A DNA stretch of 64,000 nt from Pleurotus djamor (Eukaryota > Basidiomycota > Agaricomycetes > Agaricales > Pleurotaceae). A model generated the notes under the pieces. It searched no databases and had not been told where the DNA came from. It saw only the letters and a program-made list of their open reading frames with translations. This document shows positions 1-10,892 of this stretch, in pieces (position 1 is the stretch's first letter; each line of letters begins with the position of its first letter). The stretch spans positions 1 to 64,000 of the forward strand of contig JAPEVF010000172.1 of the NCBI GenBank assembly GCA_029747585.1, given 5' to 3'. A program made the translations under genes and the position numbers.

Positions 1-208
1 ATGAGTTTATAAATTTGATTTTTCAAGAACAGCTTTATTGAAGCTCACTTATATGGGGAATTATCCCCCATATTCCATTAGACAGCACAAAACAACCACA
101 GATTTCTTACAGATATCTTGTAGAATAGTTTAGAATAGGTAATAGAAGTCACAGTTCATTGTAAGCACAGACAGACCTGTACAGATACCAGTCGGAGGTA
201 CAGATGGC

Positions 209-808
209 TTACAGATTTTCTGGTTTTCCTGATGAAACGCAGCCGGGTATTGCGCTACGGCAAAATGCTTGGCCAATTTGTATGCCCAAGTCCGAAGCCT
301 TTCTCAAGATGGTGGTCACAACACCATTTTCGTATTCTCTCTATTTACGAGGTGAGATCCATAATTGATTTGTGGGGGTCGAAACGTACTTTGACGCCTA
401 CGCGCCACATATCGAAATCTTCAATACCAAGCTCGATCTCTTGAACCAGTCGACGGTCCAGAGTGTCATAGGAGTCCTCAGGAGTGGAACGGGCTCTCGC
501 ACTTTGGGATGCGATTGGTGCATGAGATGGTGCGTTTTGATGTTGAGAAACGATTTCCTGGGCCCGAGCGACAGCATCCTCCCGTTCACTTGCAAAATCA
601 ACGTGGAGAGATTTTGGGAGAGGCGGTTGAGTACGCTCATCCTCCGAGTTTCCTCGAGATCTGTCAATAAAGCCTGTCGTGGTATTTGTTAGGTAAGGTC
701 ATATATGTTTCTAGCTGAAGATTTGAATTTACCTCCTTCGTCACCTTCATCCGAGTCATCTTCCTCAGAATTGTCGACGCCGGCCTCAATGTCGAGAAAG
801 TGGCGGAT
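209..808 (-). pseudogene. Spt5 NGN-like protein fragment
   Basis: Read on the minus strand, three exons join in frame. The first carries an acidic stretch starting RHFLDIEAGVDNSEED. The second is a Ser/Gln-rich linker ending FDMWRVGVK. The third reads REYENGVVTTILRKA and then GQAFCRSAIPGCV before a TAA at 211-209. The pattern W-x-V, Y/F-E-x-x-V-V and A-F-x-R-x-x-I-P-G-x-V is that of the NGN domain of the elongation factor Spt5, which binds RNA polymerase. The acidic lead-in is also Spt5-like. NGN stops short and no KOW domains follow, so this looks like a truncated copy rather than the housekeeping gene. No convincing start exon is visible upstream. The family match is by motif only. Confidence 0.45.
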
Positions 809-1510
809 CTATGACCATTGTTGTCATTATTATTATTGTTATCTTTATCTCAGGCCGTGGAGCGAGAAGTAAGATACCTGATCGTATTTTCTGATTCTAT
901 TGCTCATTTATGGCTGCTACGAGGCTACTAGCTAGTTGGTGGTGTAGAACGAAGAGCGGAAAGTTGCGCCACTGTGCTGGGTGCTCTGGCTGGGCGCAAC
1001 TTGCGGAACTTACCGAAGGCATCTCGGCTTGTTCGGGAAACACCGGTGATTGGGTACAAAATGCTGAGGGTTAGGAGATTTGTTTCTCTTCCTCCTTCCA
1101 CCATCTTTGTAGATGGCGTTGAGGAAGGCGTTTCGCAAATATCATGTAATTTTCTTAAGAAATTCCGATAAATGATACTGGGATGAGAGTGAGACGTATG
1201 ACTGCATTCGCAGCGGCGCTTGTTCAATGACCGCTGCGCTTGAGGACCCTCGAAACGTGTTGAAGTCGCGGTCAAAGCTACAAATCCTGAAAGTCCACCT
1301 ACCAAAGTGGTTCTGGGCAGAAGGTCGATTACGTACATACAACATTTGGTACAAGTAGAACGTCCTAGGTCCTATTTGGATAATGATCGCGAAGCCTCCA
1401 CCAAATCTCTCAGGTGTTTGAGAGACGGATCAGTTGCGGGCAAGGGCTTATCCGTCTGTGAACGTATGTGCTTATGCCTATCTGCACGCCTACAACATTG
1501 TCAACCATAA
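809..1510. other. no supportable gene
   Basis: Short open frames occur on both strands. None has a family motif, credible splice joins or a consistent composition. The stretch may hold the missing 5' part of the Spt5-like fragment to its left, but I cannot show it. Confidence 0.4.
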
Positions 1511-4226
1511 TCAGTTGTGACGATTACCCAAAGAGGTGGAAACATACAATTGCACTTCTGGAGGGAACGTTGGATCAAAATGTCCGTGTTTTATTCTGAG
1601 TGAGGGTATGAGGTCTGGATTCGCGTTCAAAAAGACCTCGTCGTAAAAAGGCAGAGGTAGATCAGGAGGGGGTTTGCCTGGTTCCGTTTTGTCAGATTCC
1701 ACTCGGGGCAGGGGAAATCTCCCTGGGCCTGGTTCATCGAGGATGTACTTGCTCGCCATATGCAAGTTGTCCATCGTCCTTAACCAATTCGTGATTGCTG
1801 GGTCCTTACTCCTCCATTCAGGCTTCACGATGGAAAGATAACCCCCGTTATCTGGATCGCCAACCATTTCATCACCGCTACACGCCTCTGGTGGCATGTT
1901 TTCCATAATTTTGGAGAACGTATCCAACCCATACGAATCTAGGATTTGTTTCCTACGATGGCGTCGCTAAGCCCAGGTAAGTACCACACAATGATAGATG
2001 ATGACGGAGAGCTTACCGCGCGTCGACGATTTTCGACAGCCTTTTCCTTCTTCTTCTCTCGCATCCGCACATTAGAAGAAGGGCTAGGCTCCGCTTGCTG
2101 GATGCGATAGAGATTGCGAAGATGCCCGAAGTGGTGACTGATTTGCAGTGCTAAGACGTTGATATCTTTGCATGACTGACTGATTTTCTTGGCCATTCTC
2201 TTCGCAATTAACATCGTCAGACACTTATTCCACGCTGATTGAGCGGTTCCGTTGAAATCATATCGAAAATGTTTCAAGCTAGGCTGTACGTCTCCGCAAG
2301 GGAATCTAGTGTAAGCAGAGACATCGGCAGGGTCTGCTGTACGGAGGTATGTGTACTTCTTCAACTTGAGTTTTCTGCGAATATATTTCCTGATATCATC
2401 CTGCCCATACGAATCAGTAAAGAGATGATTTGCATGAACGGAAAAATCCTCACTCGTAACCGTATAAGCTCTGGCGAGTCTTTATGAACGTCGAAACAAT
2501 TCGCATAAGTCCAGTCTGGGTAGTTCCAACGCCGCCGTATGCGCATCATCGCACTGTCAGGGATAGGATGACCACGTCGTAATTGGATGGGTTGCCATGG
2601 CTGCTCATGCTCAGATTCGTCATCCGCATCCTCTGCCAGCCACTCGGGTCGCTTGTTGAGTGGTGTATGCTTCCATGGAGTGGGCCGCGTTGAGTCTGTG
2701 TGTTCCAAGTTGGCGAGAGGTCCCTCTGGGATGAAAAGCTGAGGAGTTGATTCCCTTTCCCAGAGAGATACAATGTCGGCGAATGGATCCCAACGCATGG
2801 GATCTTCGTTTAAAGGATTTGCTGTGTTTGCATCGGGAGCCACAGTGCCCAGAAAGACTGGTGTCAAAGGAACATCCAGCTGCATTTCTTCCAAGTTGCC
2901 GTCAGCCTCATGTTGACGTGGGTTGGGGTAGTGATGGTCAGGCCCTTCGGCCTCCGTGGTGTTTGTCGCTGGTGTATTGTTGAAGAATCCAGCGAAAGGG
3001 TCGTACATCTCAATGTCACGTTCGGTTGCTAGGCTGGGTATGGATTGGGGGATAGGCTCTTCAACCTGTGAGGGCATTATGACCTCAACCTAGTCGAAGG
3101 AACCAGCGAAAGGGTCGTGGTCGTACATGTCGTGCGCGATTGCTAGACTGCGAATGGGTTCATGAGTAGTAGGTCCCCCCGCGTCGAAAGAACCAATGAA
3201 AGGATCCTGGACTTCCTCCATGTCGTCTGGGAGTATCATGCATTCATGGTGGATAGGTTGTACCACCTGCGAGGGGACTGTAACCGTTACTGCCTCAAAG
3301 GAACCGGCGAAAGAGTCATGATCTTCTTCCATGTCGTGTGTGATTGCTAGGCTCGATATGGATTCATGAGGAGTAGGTCCTCCCGCATCGAAGAAGCCAG
3401 CGAAAGGGTCATGATCTTCCTCCATGTCGTGTGCGATTACCAGGCTCAGAATGGATTCATGGGGGATAGTTGCCTCGACCTGCGAGAGAACTGTAACCGT
3501 TCATGCGTCAAAAAGGTCATGATCTTCTTCCACGTCCTCTGCGATCGCTAGACTTGGAATGGATTCGTGAGTAGTAGGTCCCCCCACGTCGAAGGAGCCA
3601 GCGAAAGGGTCATGATCTTCTTCCATGTCCACTGCGATTGCTAGACTCGGAATGGATTCATGGGGGATGGGTTCCTCGACCTGCGAGTGGACTGTAACCG
3701 TTACCACGTCGAAGGAACTGGCAAAAAGGTCATGACTGGGAATAGGTTGATGAGTGGTAACTCCCCCCGCGTCGAAGGAGCCAGCGAAGAGGTCACAAGC
3801 CTCCTCTGTGTCTCGGATGTTTGCAAGACCCGGAATGGGTTCATGGGGAATAGGTTCCTCGACCTGCGAGGGGACTGTAAATGGTACCGCGTCGCATGAA
3901 CTAGCGAAAGGATTGTGATCTTCTTCCATGCTGTGTTCGATAGCCGCAGAAGCCTTGGTCACTGATCCATCAAAGGCACCAGTGAAAGATTCATAATACT
4001 CCTCCATGTCGTTCTCGGTACCCGCAACCAAAGCATTAGCCTTTTCGATCGGGATGGAGTTAGTAGCATTGGAAGGTTCGATTTGTGGGACACCTATGGC
4101 TTCTTTGTCGGTGAGGGAGCTGGCTTCAGAGAGAACTTCATCTCCATCGGTGACTTCGCTTTCAACGCCAGCGCGACTCTTCTTACGTGCAGCACACAGA
4201 CTTCGATTACGACGTTCTCTGGTCAA
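1511..4226 (-). pseudogene. repeat-rich hypothetical protein with two in-frame stops
   Basis: A start at 4226 (MTRERRNRSLCAARKK, basic, NLS-like) leads into one reading frame down to about 2430. It crosses a tandem repeat of EEDHDPFAGSFD-type units. Two stops fall in that frame, a TGA at 3503-3501 and a TAG at 3092-3090, and the same frame and the same repeat continue after each. Two further exons join in phase: DSPELIRLR to DDIRKYIRRKLKLKK, and ENRRRA to RRHRRKQILDSYGLD. The C-terminus is a conserved-looking block (WRSKDPAITNWLRTMDNLH...) ending at 1511. The Arg/Lys-rich middle followed by a W-R-x-x-x-I-x-x-W-L-R block resembles an unnamed protein type common in Agaricomycete genomes. Function unknown. 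Either the copy is dead or stop readthrough and repeat recombination are involved. Confidence 0.55.
2985..3965 (-). repeat. coding tandem repeat, alternating ~30- and ~39-residue units
   Basis: About eight imperfect units encode EEDHDPFAGSFD followed either by a short GGPTTHESIPSLAIA linker or by a longer VTVPSQVEEPIPHESIP linker. The units alternate and show point differences. One unit lacks its middle part (around 3740). Both in-frame stops of the host gene lie at unit junctions. Confidence 0.8.
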
Positions 4227-4819
4227 TGGTATGTCAGGGATCTATCCGTGTTAGGGGACGTCAATCCTCACTACTCCCGGCCGAAGCCTTTGAATTGACC
4301 CATTTGAAGCGTTTGAGTTCTGAGCGACGTTCCACTGTCAGGGCGCTCCTTGTCTCTACATGAGTGGCACACTCAGCATCGATGGCATCTCATAGTGGCG
4401 CTGCCCGCACCCACCTTTAGCTGGCGGCATCGTATCCTGTTCTAGCCAGTAATTTCCGTTGCGAACAGATTCCTTGGGATTTTGTGGGAGGTAAGGTTGG
4501 TGGTTTTCAGAGCAGTGCTTCCCCTTCGAAGTGGCGATCTATATGCATGCTTGGACCTGCAACTTGCCTGCAACAAAGGGGTATTCACAATTGAAACGAG
4601 TCGGTCCTCGGATGGACTTAGAACACCCCGCACCCGCACATGAACCTAGATTCAGTTTGTAAATTCACAGTGGTTCGCTAGTAGGGATAGGGTGGAATGC
4701 AATGACACTCATGTCAGTTAATATTGTCAATGTTGACGCGTCCACATCTTACTCGGTCACATGACTTTCGCGTGATGCATGCTAAGATCCTTGGTGTTTA
4801 GGCCTCGAAGCTCTGACAC

Positions 4820-4827
4820 TTATATAG
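4820..4827 (+). promoter_or_regulatory. probable TATA box
   Basis: TTATATAG lies 48 nt upstream of the ATG at 4869. It is one of several TATA-like boxes in this window at about 35-60 nt from the chosen start, and it supports 4869 over the earlier ATG at 4779. Confidence 0.4.
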
Positions 4828-4868
4828 CCATCCTGTGGGTGGACTTGCACTTCATTACGCACTTCATC

Positions 4869-5851
4869 ATGCACGTCTTCTCTACCCTTCTCTTACTGTC
4901 CCTCTTAGCGACCATCTTCATCCTGTTCAAGGGCATGGTATGTGCAATTCCGCTTGTGTCGTTAATCTCTGTGTACGCGACGATCCCGTCCTTTTCAAGC
5001 ATATTCGATTCATTATGGTGGCCATTTTCAACTGAAGTCGACGAATCAGTCACGTCAACCGTTCTTTCCAAGCACCAACTCGTAGTTGCACAAGTAGCTA
5101 CGCGGGAACTAATTCCACTTGTAGAAACAAGTACTCTTAGCTTGCGATCCTCAATGGCCAGAATCCTTCTTCAAATCTCATCGGATCTGGCCGGCGTTCA
5201 AGAAAGCATCCATGACCTTGATGCCATACTTGGCAAAGCAATCAACGAGTAAGTCTCTCAATCCTGTCATAATAGCCGTGAAGTAAATAGCCGATAAACA
5301 GAATTACTACAACTGTCGATCATTGCTCCAAACTTCTCTCTGGTAACAGATGGGTGGGTATGGAGAACATCCTATGCATTTTGGGGTTCTGCGGTCCGTC
5401 CTCGGAGCTTCAGGAAGCCTTATATCTCGACGTCTTGGATGTTACCGATCATGCGTTGAAGGAGGTGATTGTGGCAATAGGTCCAGTTTTCCAACATCTT
5501 TCAAGCTTCGAAAATCGCCTCTTGCAACTCCATCGCCTTGCCTTAGCTGACAGCGTATCTATCAACGGGACGAAGCCTTCATTATTCCGGGATCTGTGGT
5601 TGATGGCCAGCGGTGACCATGACCGAGCTGTATCCATCAGGAATTCTGAAATACTGGAGCATACCCAAGCGTATATCCATACAGCAACTACCCACACCTT
5701 CGAAATCATTCGAATGATCCACATCATCAAGAGCCAATCAACAGTTGGCCAAGGTGTATTTAGGCGACGGTTTGTTACAAGAAGCGGGCTTCAGGTAGTA
5801 CGGAAGAATGCGCAGACTTTGCAGAAGCTGAATAGGATCATGGAGTTCTAG
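4869..5851 (+). CDS. hypothetical membrane-anchored coiled-coil protein
   Basis: Two exons (4869-5248 and 5302-5851, intron 53 nt) join as ...GKAINE-ITTTVDHC.... The N-terminus MHVFSTLLLLSLLATIFILF is a hydrophobic signal-anchor, and a second hydrophobic stretch follows within the first 60 residues. The rest is helical and Ser/Leu/His-rich, with heptad-like runs (SSMARILLQISSDLAGVQES; LKEVIVAIGPVFQHLSSFEN). It ends in a basic tail, KNAQTLQKLNRIMEF. About 310 residues. I recognise no named family. The layout (short anchor, then long amphipathic helices) resembles small uncharacterised membrane proteins of mushrooms. A TATA box sits 48 nt upstream. It faces away from the repeat-rich gene on its left. 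Confidence 0.6.
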
Positions 5852-5987
5852 TTGATAGTTACTAGACATGTCCGCCCAAATAGTAGGCACCCACGCCCGC
5901 ACCCAATAAGGTTAATGCAAGCACTCCCTTCTTGTGAGATAGCGTGCGGTGTCCAGTCTCCTCTGGTTCAATGTCTGAATCGCACAA

Positions 5988-7279
5988 TCAGTAAGGAGCC
6001 AGAAGGTACGTGGCAACGAGATACGAACCTCTTAGTACATGTTTGTTAACCCTATGTTCTGTCTGCCACACCTTGATTGTACCGGCATCTGTCGCGACAG
6101 CAATGGAAAATATATCCTTCTCTTCCAGGTAGTGATCCTGCATGATTGTGCGATTCAAAAGTAGTAGCATATTGGTCAGCGCAAAGACTCACCGCAATGC
6201 ACGTTATATCTCCAACTACATATACCGATAAAAATTCATCGCAAAACACAAGAAGTAATTGCTTACCATCAACCCCCATATTCTTGGATCTTGTATTGGA
6301 CCCGATGTCCCATAGCTCTGCCTTTGAACCTCGGGCCACGAGGATCATATTCCCGTTGTGGACAAAAGCGACAGGGCGGAAAGGATTCCCCCCTTCTCTA
6401 ACTTCGCCATCAAATTGTGGTACTCCCTCAACCTCTACGGTCATGAGACGACCGCCTGTCTCCACGGACACGATGACACATTCCTCGTCACCATTGCTGG
6501 CAAGGTAGCGACCATCCGGAGATAACGAAAGTCCCCCACTGGTGTTCATTAGGATCCAGACGTTCACAGTGTGTCAATTCACGTACCTCATCGTCGGTCC
6601 TGATATACCCCTTATGACGCGTGAGGCTCTGTTGATATCTCTGATCCTGATGTAAACATGAGTTGCAACGTCTGTACGATAAACCACTATCAACTCACAA
6701 AACACCATGATGTTTATACGCCACCAATAGCACTTGTGGATTTACCCAACGAACAGAGGTAACATCATCAACCACATCGCGAGGCAATGGAGGGTCCGGC
6801 ATCGTTTGCACATGTTCAAGTCTTCCAAAGTCTCCCTGGAATGGCTGCCAAACTTCGGCTCTCTTTCCACCTCCTAGTGCAATGAATGCACTATCCGGAT
6901 GCAAAGACATCGAAGTGATTGGAGAATCCCAAGGGTCGTAACCTTGTAGCAAAATTCCCTGAAAATTCATCAAAGGTGTTGTCCTAACGTACCACACAAG
7001 CAGACTACTTACCTCCTTTCCATGGTTGGAATGGGACAATTGGACAGACAAAAGCATCCCATCGTCGTGCCCTATGATGAATTGAGAACTGTTTCTCCAC
7101 TGTATGCACAAAGGCCAAGCCGTCCATGGAGTGTTGCAAAGGAGCTCGGCAGTGGAGAGGTTCCAGACTTGAACCTGGTTGCTAGCAGCCGCAAGGTAAT
7201 TCCCATCTGGAGAAATGGCGACGCTGTGTACCTTCGCATGGGATGCGACCAAGGCGTGTTTTGGTTGGTATTGTAACAT
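5988..7279 (-). CDS. WD40 repeat protein
   Basis: Six exons join cleanly on the minus strand from MLQYQPKHAL (7279). WD-type blades are visible: HSVAISPDGNYLAAASNQVQVWNL; ITSMSLHPDSAFIALGGGKRAEVW; LSLSPDGRYLASNGDEECVIV; VAFVHNGNMILVARGSKAELWDI; and IFSIAVATDAGTIKVW near the end. Proteins of this class form a beta-propeller scaffold, and the partner is not readable from sequence. About 345 residues, so one propeller. The end (VLRGSYLVATYLLAPY) is not blade-like, and a last intron may have been missed. The same frame stays open upstream to 7555, so a longer N-terminus is possible. I chose 7279 because the extension is Arg-rich and unlike the family. Confidence 0.75.
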
Positions 7280-7574
7280 GGTCAAGGTAGTCAGGCGCTT
7301 ATCTTCGACGCCACCAGTCCTGGTTGAGTCCTGGCCACCACCACATCTACCACGACGATCCCCTACTTTACAGAAGATGAGACGACGACGTCTTTCTGAC
7401 CCCTTCTCTACACGGCGGTTTACATTCGGAAACATCGCTCGGCTATCACCTTCTGGACGACCTGAGACCCACACGAGTTGCGGATGGTGCAGCTTGGTAC
7501 TCTGCTCGATAACGCTCCTTATTGGCATTCGGCTTATATCTTGCTTGCACACCACCTATTCCACGACCCCTCAA

Positions 7575-7904
7575 GACGATGAGGTAGAACCTTTAACGCA
7601 GAATGTTGCTTCGGTGGCTACAGGCGCTCAAATTATACCAAGTTTGACGTCTCCTTCCTATCGTCCTCACCCTTCCCCCTCTGTAATGGGCAAAATCTGG
7701 AATCGGATCCATACTCATCGCTTGGGATTCAACGTAGAAAAAGTACACCTCAGTCGTCCATGCGATGCTTTCGACGAAGGACTCGATGCCGGAAATTACT
7801 GGGAGTTTGAAGGCTCGACAGGTCATGTCGCCGTGATTCTCCCCGAATCCATCATTCCAACCCAAGTTTTTATTGACTGTCACGCGCCGCTCCGCAGCCC
7901 CTGA
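7575..7904 (+). pseudogene. truncated SUN-domain fragment
   Basis: The frame reads VASVATGAQIIPSLTSPSY, then GFNVEKVH, then GNYWEFEGSTGHVAVILPES, then IPTQVFIDC. This is the order seen in Sad1/UNC-84 (SUN) domains, where a [CN]-W-x-F-x-G-S-x-G motif is followed by L-x-x-x-I-x-P-T. SUN proteins sit in the inner nuclear membrane and link chromatin to the cytoskeleton. Only about 105 residues of a domain usually longer than 130 are present. There is no membrane segment, no start, and a TGA at 7902-7904. A splice acceptor (CTCAAG) precedes it but no upstream exon is found. I read it as a dead gene piece beside the repeat field. Confidence 0.55.
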
Positions 7905-8125
7905 CCCCTGTCCGAACGCCGAAACCTCCGGGGTTCGTGCACAGACCATTGGTTGTTTGGTTCGTACTACTCACCAAACATTTCCCCTATCATTCAGCTT
8001 CCATAGTTAGACACCTATCTGCCTCATGGGTTCCTCATGGTATTCAGTATATATAGTCGCAGATAGTTGTCTATAGTTCCTCAGCTTGAATATTAGGTTA
8101 TTTCACCGCATCACCCTCTGGGCTT

Positions 8126-8341
8126 CGAACACCATTCGAACGCCATTCGATTGCTGTTCGAACGCCATTCGTCCTCCGGGATTGGCATCCCTCTCCGAAT
8201 CCCACCTCTACGAACGCCGTTCACTCTCTCTCTTCCCTGAGACTATGTCCGGGATTCGTCGCTCTTGAACGCCATTCGTCTCGTCCGGGATTCGCCTCAC
8301 CAAACGCCATTCGCTCCGGTATTCGCTTCAGCGTTCGTCCT
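8126..8341. repeat. short GAACGCCATTCG repeat field
   Basis: At least six copies of GAACGCCATTCG or one-to-two-base variants occur in about 200 bases, with CCGGGATTCG between them three times. Related GAACGCC words also occur at about 7914. Both TTCGAA palindromes and GAATGGC/GCCATTC relations are present, so strands can pair. No protein is evident across 7905-8360. Confidence 0.6.
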
Positions 8342-8360
8342 CCTCAAGTCGGACTAGGAC

Positions 8361-9749
8361 ATGCTGGTGGGCACAGCGCAGCTCCTCTGTCGCTGCTGCC
8401 GATTAGTCCGCCCCTATCGTCGCCCCCTTAGGGCCCCTGGATCGGTGTCTTACAAGTGTCCTTTGCAAGCCCTCTATCGTCGATGTGGTGAAAATTCCAA
8501 CTTCTTTTCGCATCTCAAAAATAGCAAGCCCATCCAATCCTACTCAAGACAATCTGGATACCCTTGGGCAAGCATCTACCATTCAAACAAATCGCCACCG
8601 TACAAAGGCTGGTGATGCCATCATTCCCAAGGATTTGGCCGAACTCCAGACGCTTGTTGGTTTCATTTATCCTTTGTTTCCTTTCTATTATCCTAATTAC
8701 GTTTCTTCAAGCTCACAAGCCCAAAACGGTACTCTGACAATGGTTCCCTAAAGCGGAGCCAACCATACATTCGGGTTCCTATCTCTTTGCAGAGGTAAGT
8801 TGAAAAGCGCATAGCCTCCCCCTCCCGCCATGGGCTTATTTTGACCCAGCAACCATCGATACTTGTGTGTTCACACAGATTCGCCTTCTGAGGATTTGGT
8901 CTTCATGAGATTCACCAGCTTCTCAGAGGGGCTTAAAGATTCTCTCTTGGCACTTTTGGAATCCGTATTTGGTTGTCTCCCTACGCGGTCGACTTCAAAC
9001 CAATCCCACACAGACAATATGGAAGTCTGGCAAGCTCTTCATTTCGACTACTATAATCGTTACTCTACCCATGTAGGTTCCTTCTCAGTTGTGGTGCCTG
9101 CCTGACTGATTCCCACTGGTACGCTAAGGGAGACAATTCCCCACCAGATGTACATCCTGAACACCTATTCAAGGAGGACTGCAAGAAGCCAAACAAAGGG
9201 ATGTTCATTCCCCGTGCCTCTTGTGATATTCGAGAGCACTCCAAGGAGTTTTTCTCACTATCAGAGGTTTTTGCCTCGGTCTTTGATGCATTAAAAGAGG
9301 AGGTTAGCATTTTACCCTCCCAGTATTGATCCTTGACTTCTTACCAGGTTTTACTTCAGCTTCGCAGGATGCTTCCTGATACCTATGAGGTGGAGTCTTT
9401 ATATGCCTCCGTGCTTCCCAATGCGGAGCTCTCCCCAGTTTTCCCCTTCAGCGGACTGGTGGTCAATCTGAATTTATGTTCATCCATGCATAAGGATGGT
9501 ATGGACAGAGAGGTATGTCTGGTTATGCCTATTGGAGACTTCAAAGGCGGGGAATTATGTCTTGCTGAACCCGGATTGGTGGTTGAGGTGGGTAATGGAG
9601 ATTGGGTCATTTTTCCTTCCAAACACATCACCCATTTTAATTTACCTTTCACTGGCAAACGAGCAAGCTTTGTCTTTCATTCTGACAAACACGGTCAGCA
9701 CTGGGTTGATGACAGAAACGGATGGCACCATAATATTTATTTCCATTAA
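8361..9749 (+). CDS. TET/JBP-type 2OG-Fe(II) dioxygenase (copy 1)
   Basis: Exons join through short introns at about 8655, 8811, 9072 and 9303 to give a protein ending NGWHHNIYFH. The catalytic core is clear: FPFSGLVVNLNL, HKD (H 9489-9491, D 9495-9497), then CLVMPIGDFKGGELCL, then THFNLPFTGKRASF with the distal His at 9633-9635 and a following Arg. This HxD...H...R order with the S/D-x-x-I/L-T-H-F-N signature is that of fungal TET/JBP enzymes, which oxidise the methyl group of 5-methylcytosine or thymine in DNA. Upstream, HFDYYNRYSTH is shared with the second copy at 14.7-15.7 kb, confirming the model. The first exon (ATG 8361 plus a 40-nt intron) is uncertain. The copy lacks the long N-terminal extension of its partner. 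Confidence 0.8.
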
Positions 9750-9850
9750 TATTATATATTGAAATATTGCTATTGTGTAATCATGAGGCTATAGGTATCC
9801 ACCCCTGTCACGTCTGTGTCTCTTGCCTCTTTCCCTTCCTCTCTCCCATC

Positions 9851-10267
9851 ATGCTAACTCGTAGCCACCGTCTATCTCTTCCCTCTTCGCAAAAGCCTTC
9901 ATCTGTGAATCATACCATGCACTCTAACCACCAAGCAGACGACTCTGCAGACGACTCTGGCATGGATTCCCCTGCGAAAACCAAAGATAATGAGGACGAC
10001 GACAATGAGGACGACTACAACGACGACAACGACGACAAGGATGAGGACGACGACACGGACACCCATGAGGATGATGCAAGCCATCTCTTCCTGAGTTCCC
10101 CAGATGCTGGAAAGGTGGTCCGTAACCCTCGTAATTCGTTAGCAGCAAAAGGCGCATCCCGTGTCATCGACTCTGATCCTGACCACGATTCCGTGGTCTC
10201 CCCAGCTCACCAAGGGAACCAGAGTGAAGACATCAGGAAAAACCTATTTCGGCATAAAGCTATATAA
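9851..10267 (+). CDS. acidic low-complexity protein or truncated gene
   Basis: An open frame from ATG 9851 (MLTRSHRLSLPSSQKP) runs into a long Asp/Glu/Asn tract (about residues 40-80) and then a Ser/Asp-rich tail, stopping at 10267 as the GAAAGC tract begins. It lies about 100 bases after the TET/JBP stop on the same strand. There is no domain. Basic start plus acidic tract is common in nuclear proteins of this island, such as the DUF6532-like gene opposite, so it may be the head of a similar gene cut off by the repeat tract. It may equally be non-genic. Confidence 0.3.
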   Translation: MLTRSHRLSLPSSQKPSSVNHTMHSNHQADDSADDSGMDSPAKTKDNEDDDNEDDYNDDNDDKDEDDDTDTHEDDASHLFLSSPDAGKVVRNPRNSLAAKGASRVIDSDPDHDSVVSPAHQGNQSEDIRKNLFRHKAI

Positions 10268-10560
10268 AGCATAAGAAAGCAAAAAACGAGTTGAAAGCAG
10301 TGGAAGAAAGGTTATATGTATAACTACTCGAGTGAAAGCCAGTGAAAGCAGGCTAAAGCGTGTGAAAGACGTCTACACTCTTTCAATAATTACGGAAAGC
10401 TGCCAAAGATTAGGGTTATGTCGCTCTACTTCTTGAAAGCTAGAAAAGCTGGCAAAGCACTTGACGCCAGCCAAAGCTTATAAAGAGACAAAAAAAGCCA
10501 GAGAAAGCNTGCTGGAGCCACTGGAGCAACCAAAGCCAAAAGTGCTTCCCAAAGTGCCGA
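10254..10560 (+). repeat. GAAAGC-rich tract (left)
   Basis: Fifteen or so GAAAGC, AAAGC or GAAAG words occur on the plus strand at about 10-25 base spacing (for example GTGAAAGCCAGTGAAAGCAG). The tract includes AAGAAAGGTTATAT, echoed in the similar tract at 27.1 kb. One N lies at 10509. No coding potential is visible. Dense short direct repeats at the edge of mobile DNA are often transposase-binding subterminal repeats, which is inference here. Confidence 0.55.
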
Positions 10561-10585
10561 AGATTTCAACCGTATCTTCCTTATG

Positions 10586-10735
10586 CTTTTTATGATTTCT
10601 TGGATTTTGTTGGCATCTGGCAATGACCAGTTGCTTTCGCTTCTTAGCCTGCATGTGTTTCTTTTTATGATTTCTTGGATTTCATTATCGTCTCAGAATG
10701 ACCATTTACTTTGGCTTCTTTACCTGCGTTTGCTA
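10586..10735. repeat. 75-bp imperfect direct repeat, two units
   Basis: Two adjacent 75-base units both start CTTTTTATGATTTCTTGGAT. They share AATGACCA and a TTCTTxxCCTGC block, with differences between. The units contain CTTT words, the inverse of the GAAAG words to the left. Confidence 0.6.
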
Positions 10736-10892
10736 GCTTGCTAGCGTATTTACTCCCTCCTTATTTCTTTGGTATGGTTGATCGCTCAATGAATACTTTG
10801 AAAGTGTATGCTGGCATTCAATGGTATATACATCTAGGTACTGTACTACCAGCTGAGCAGCTAACCTACTAGTCCATCACATGTACGATAAA

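Noticed and set aside
50..75. ATATGGGG...CCCCATAT inverted repeat
   Set aside because: Eight-base arms with a short loop; too small to call an element end or terminator in a eukaryote.
928..1354. Two overlapping minus-strand frames of 70-136 codons
   Set aside because: No motif and conflicting frames; antisense and sense are equally open.
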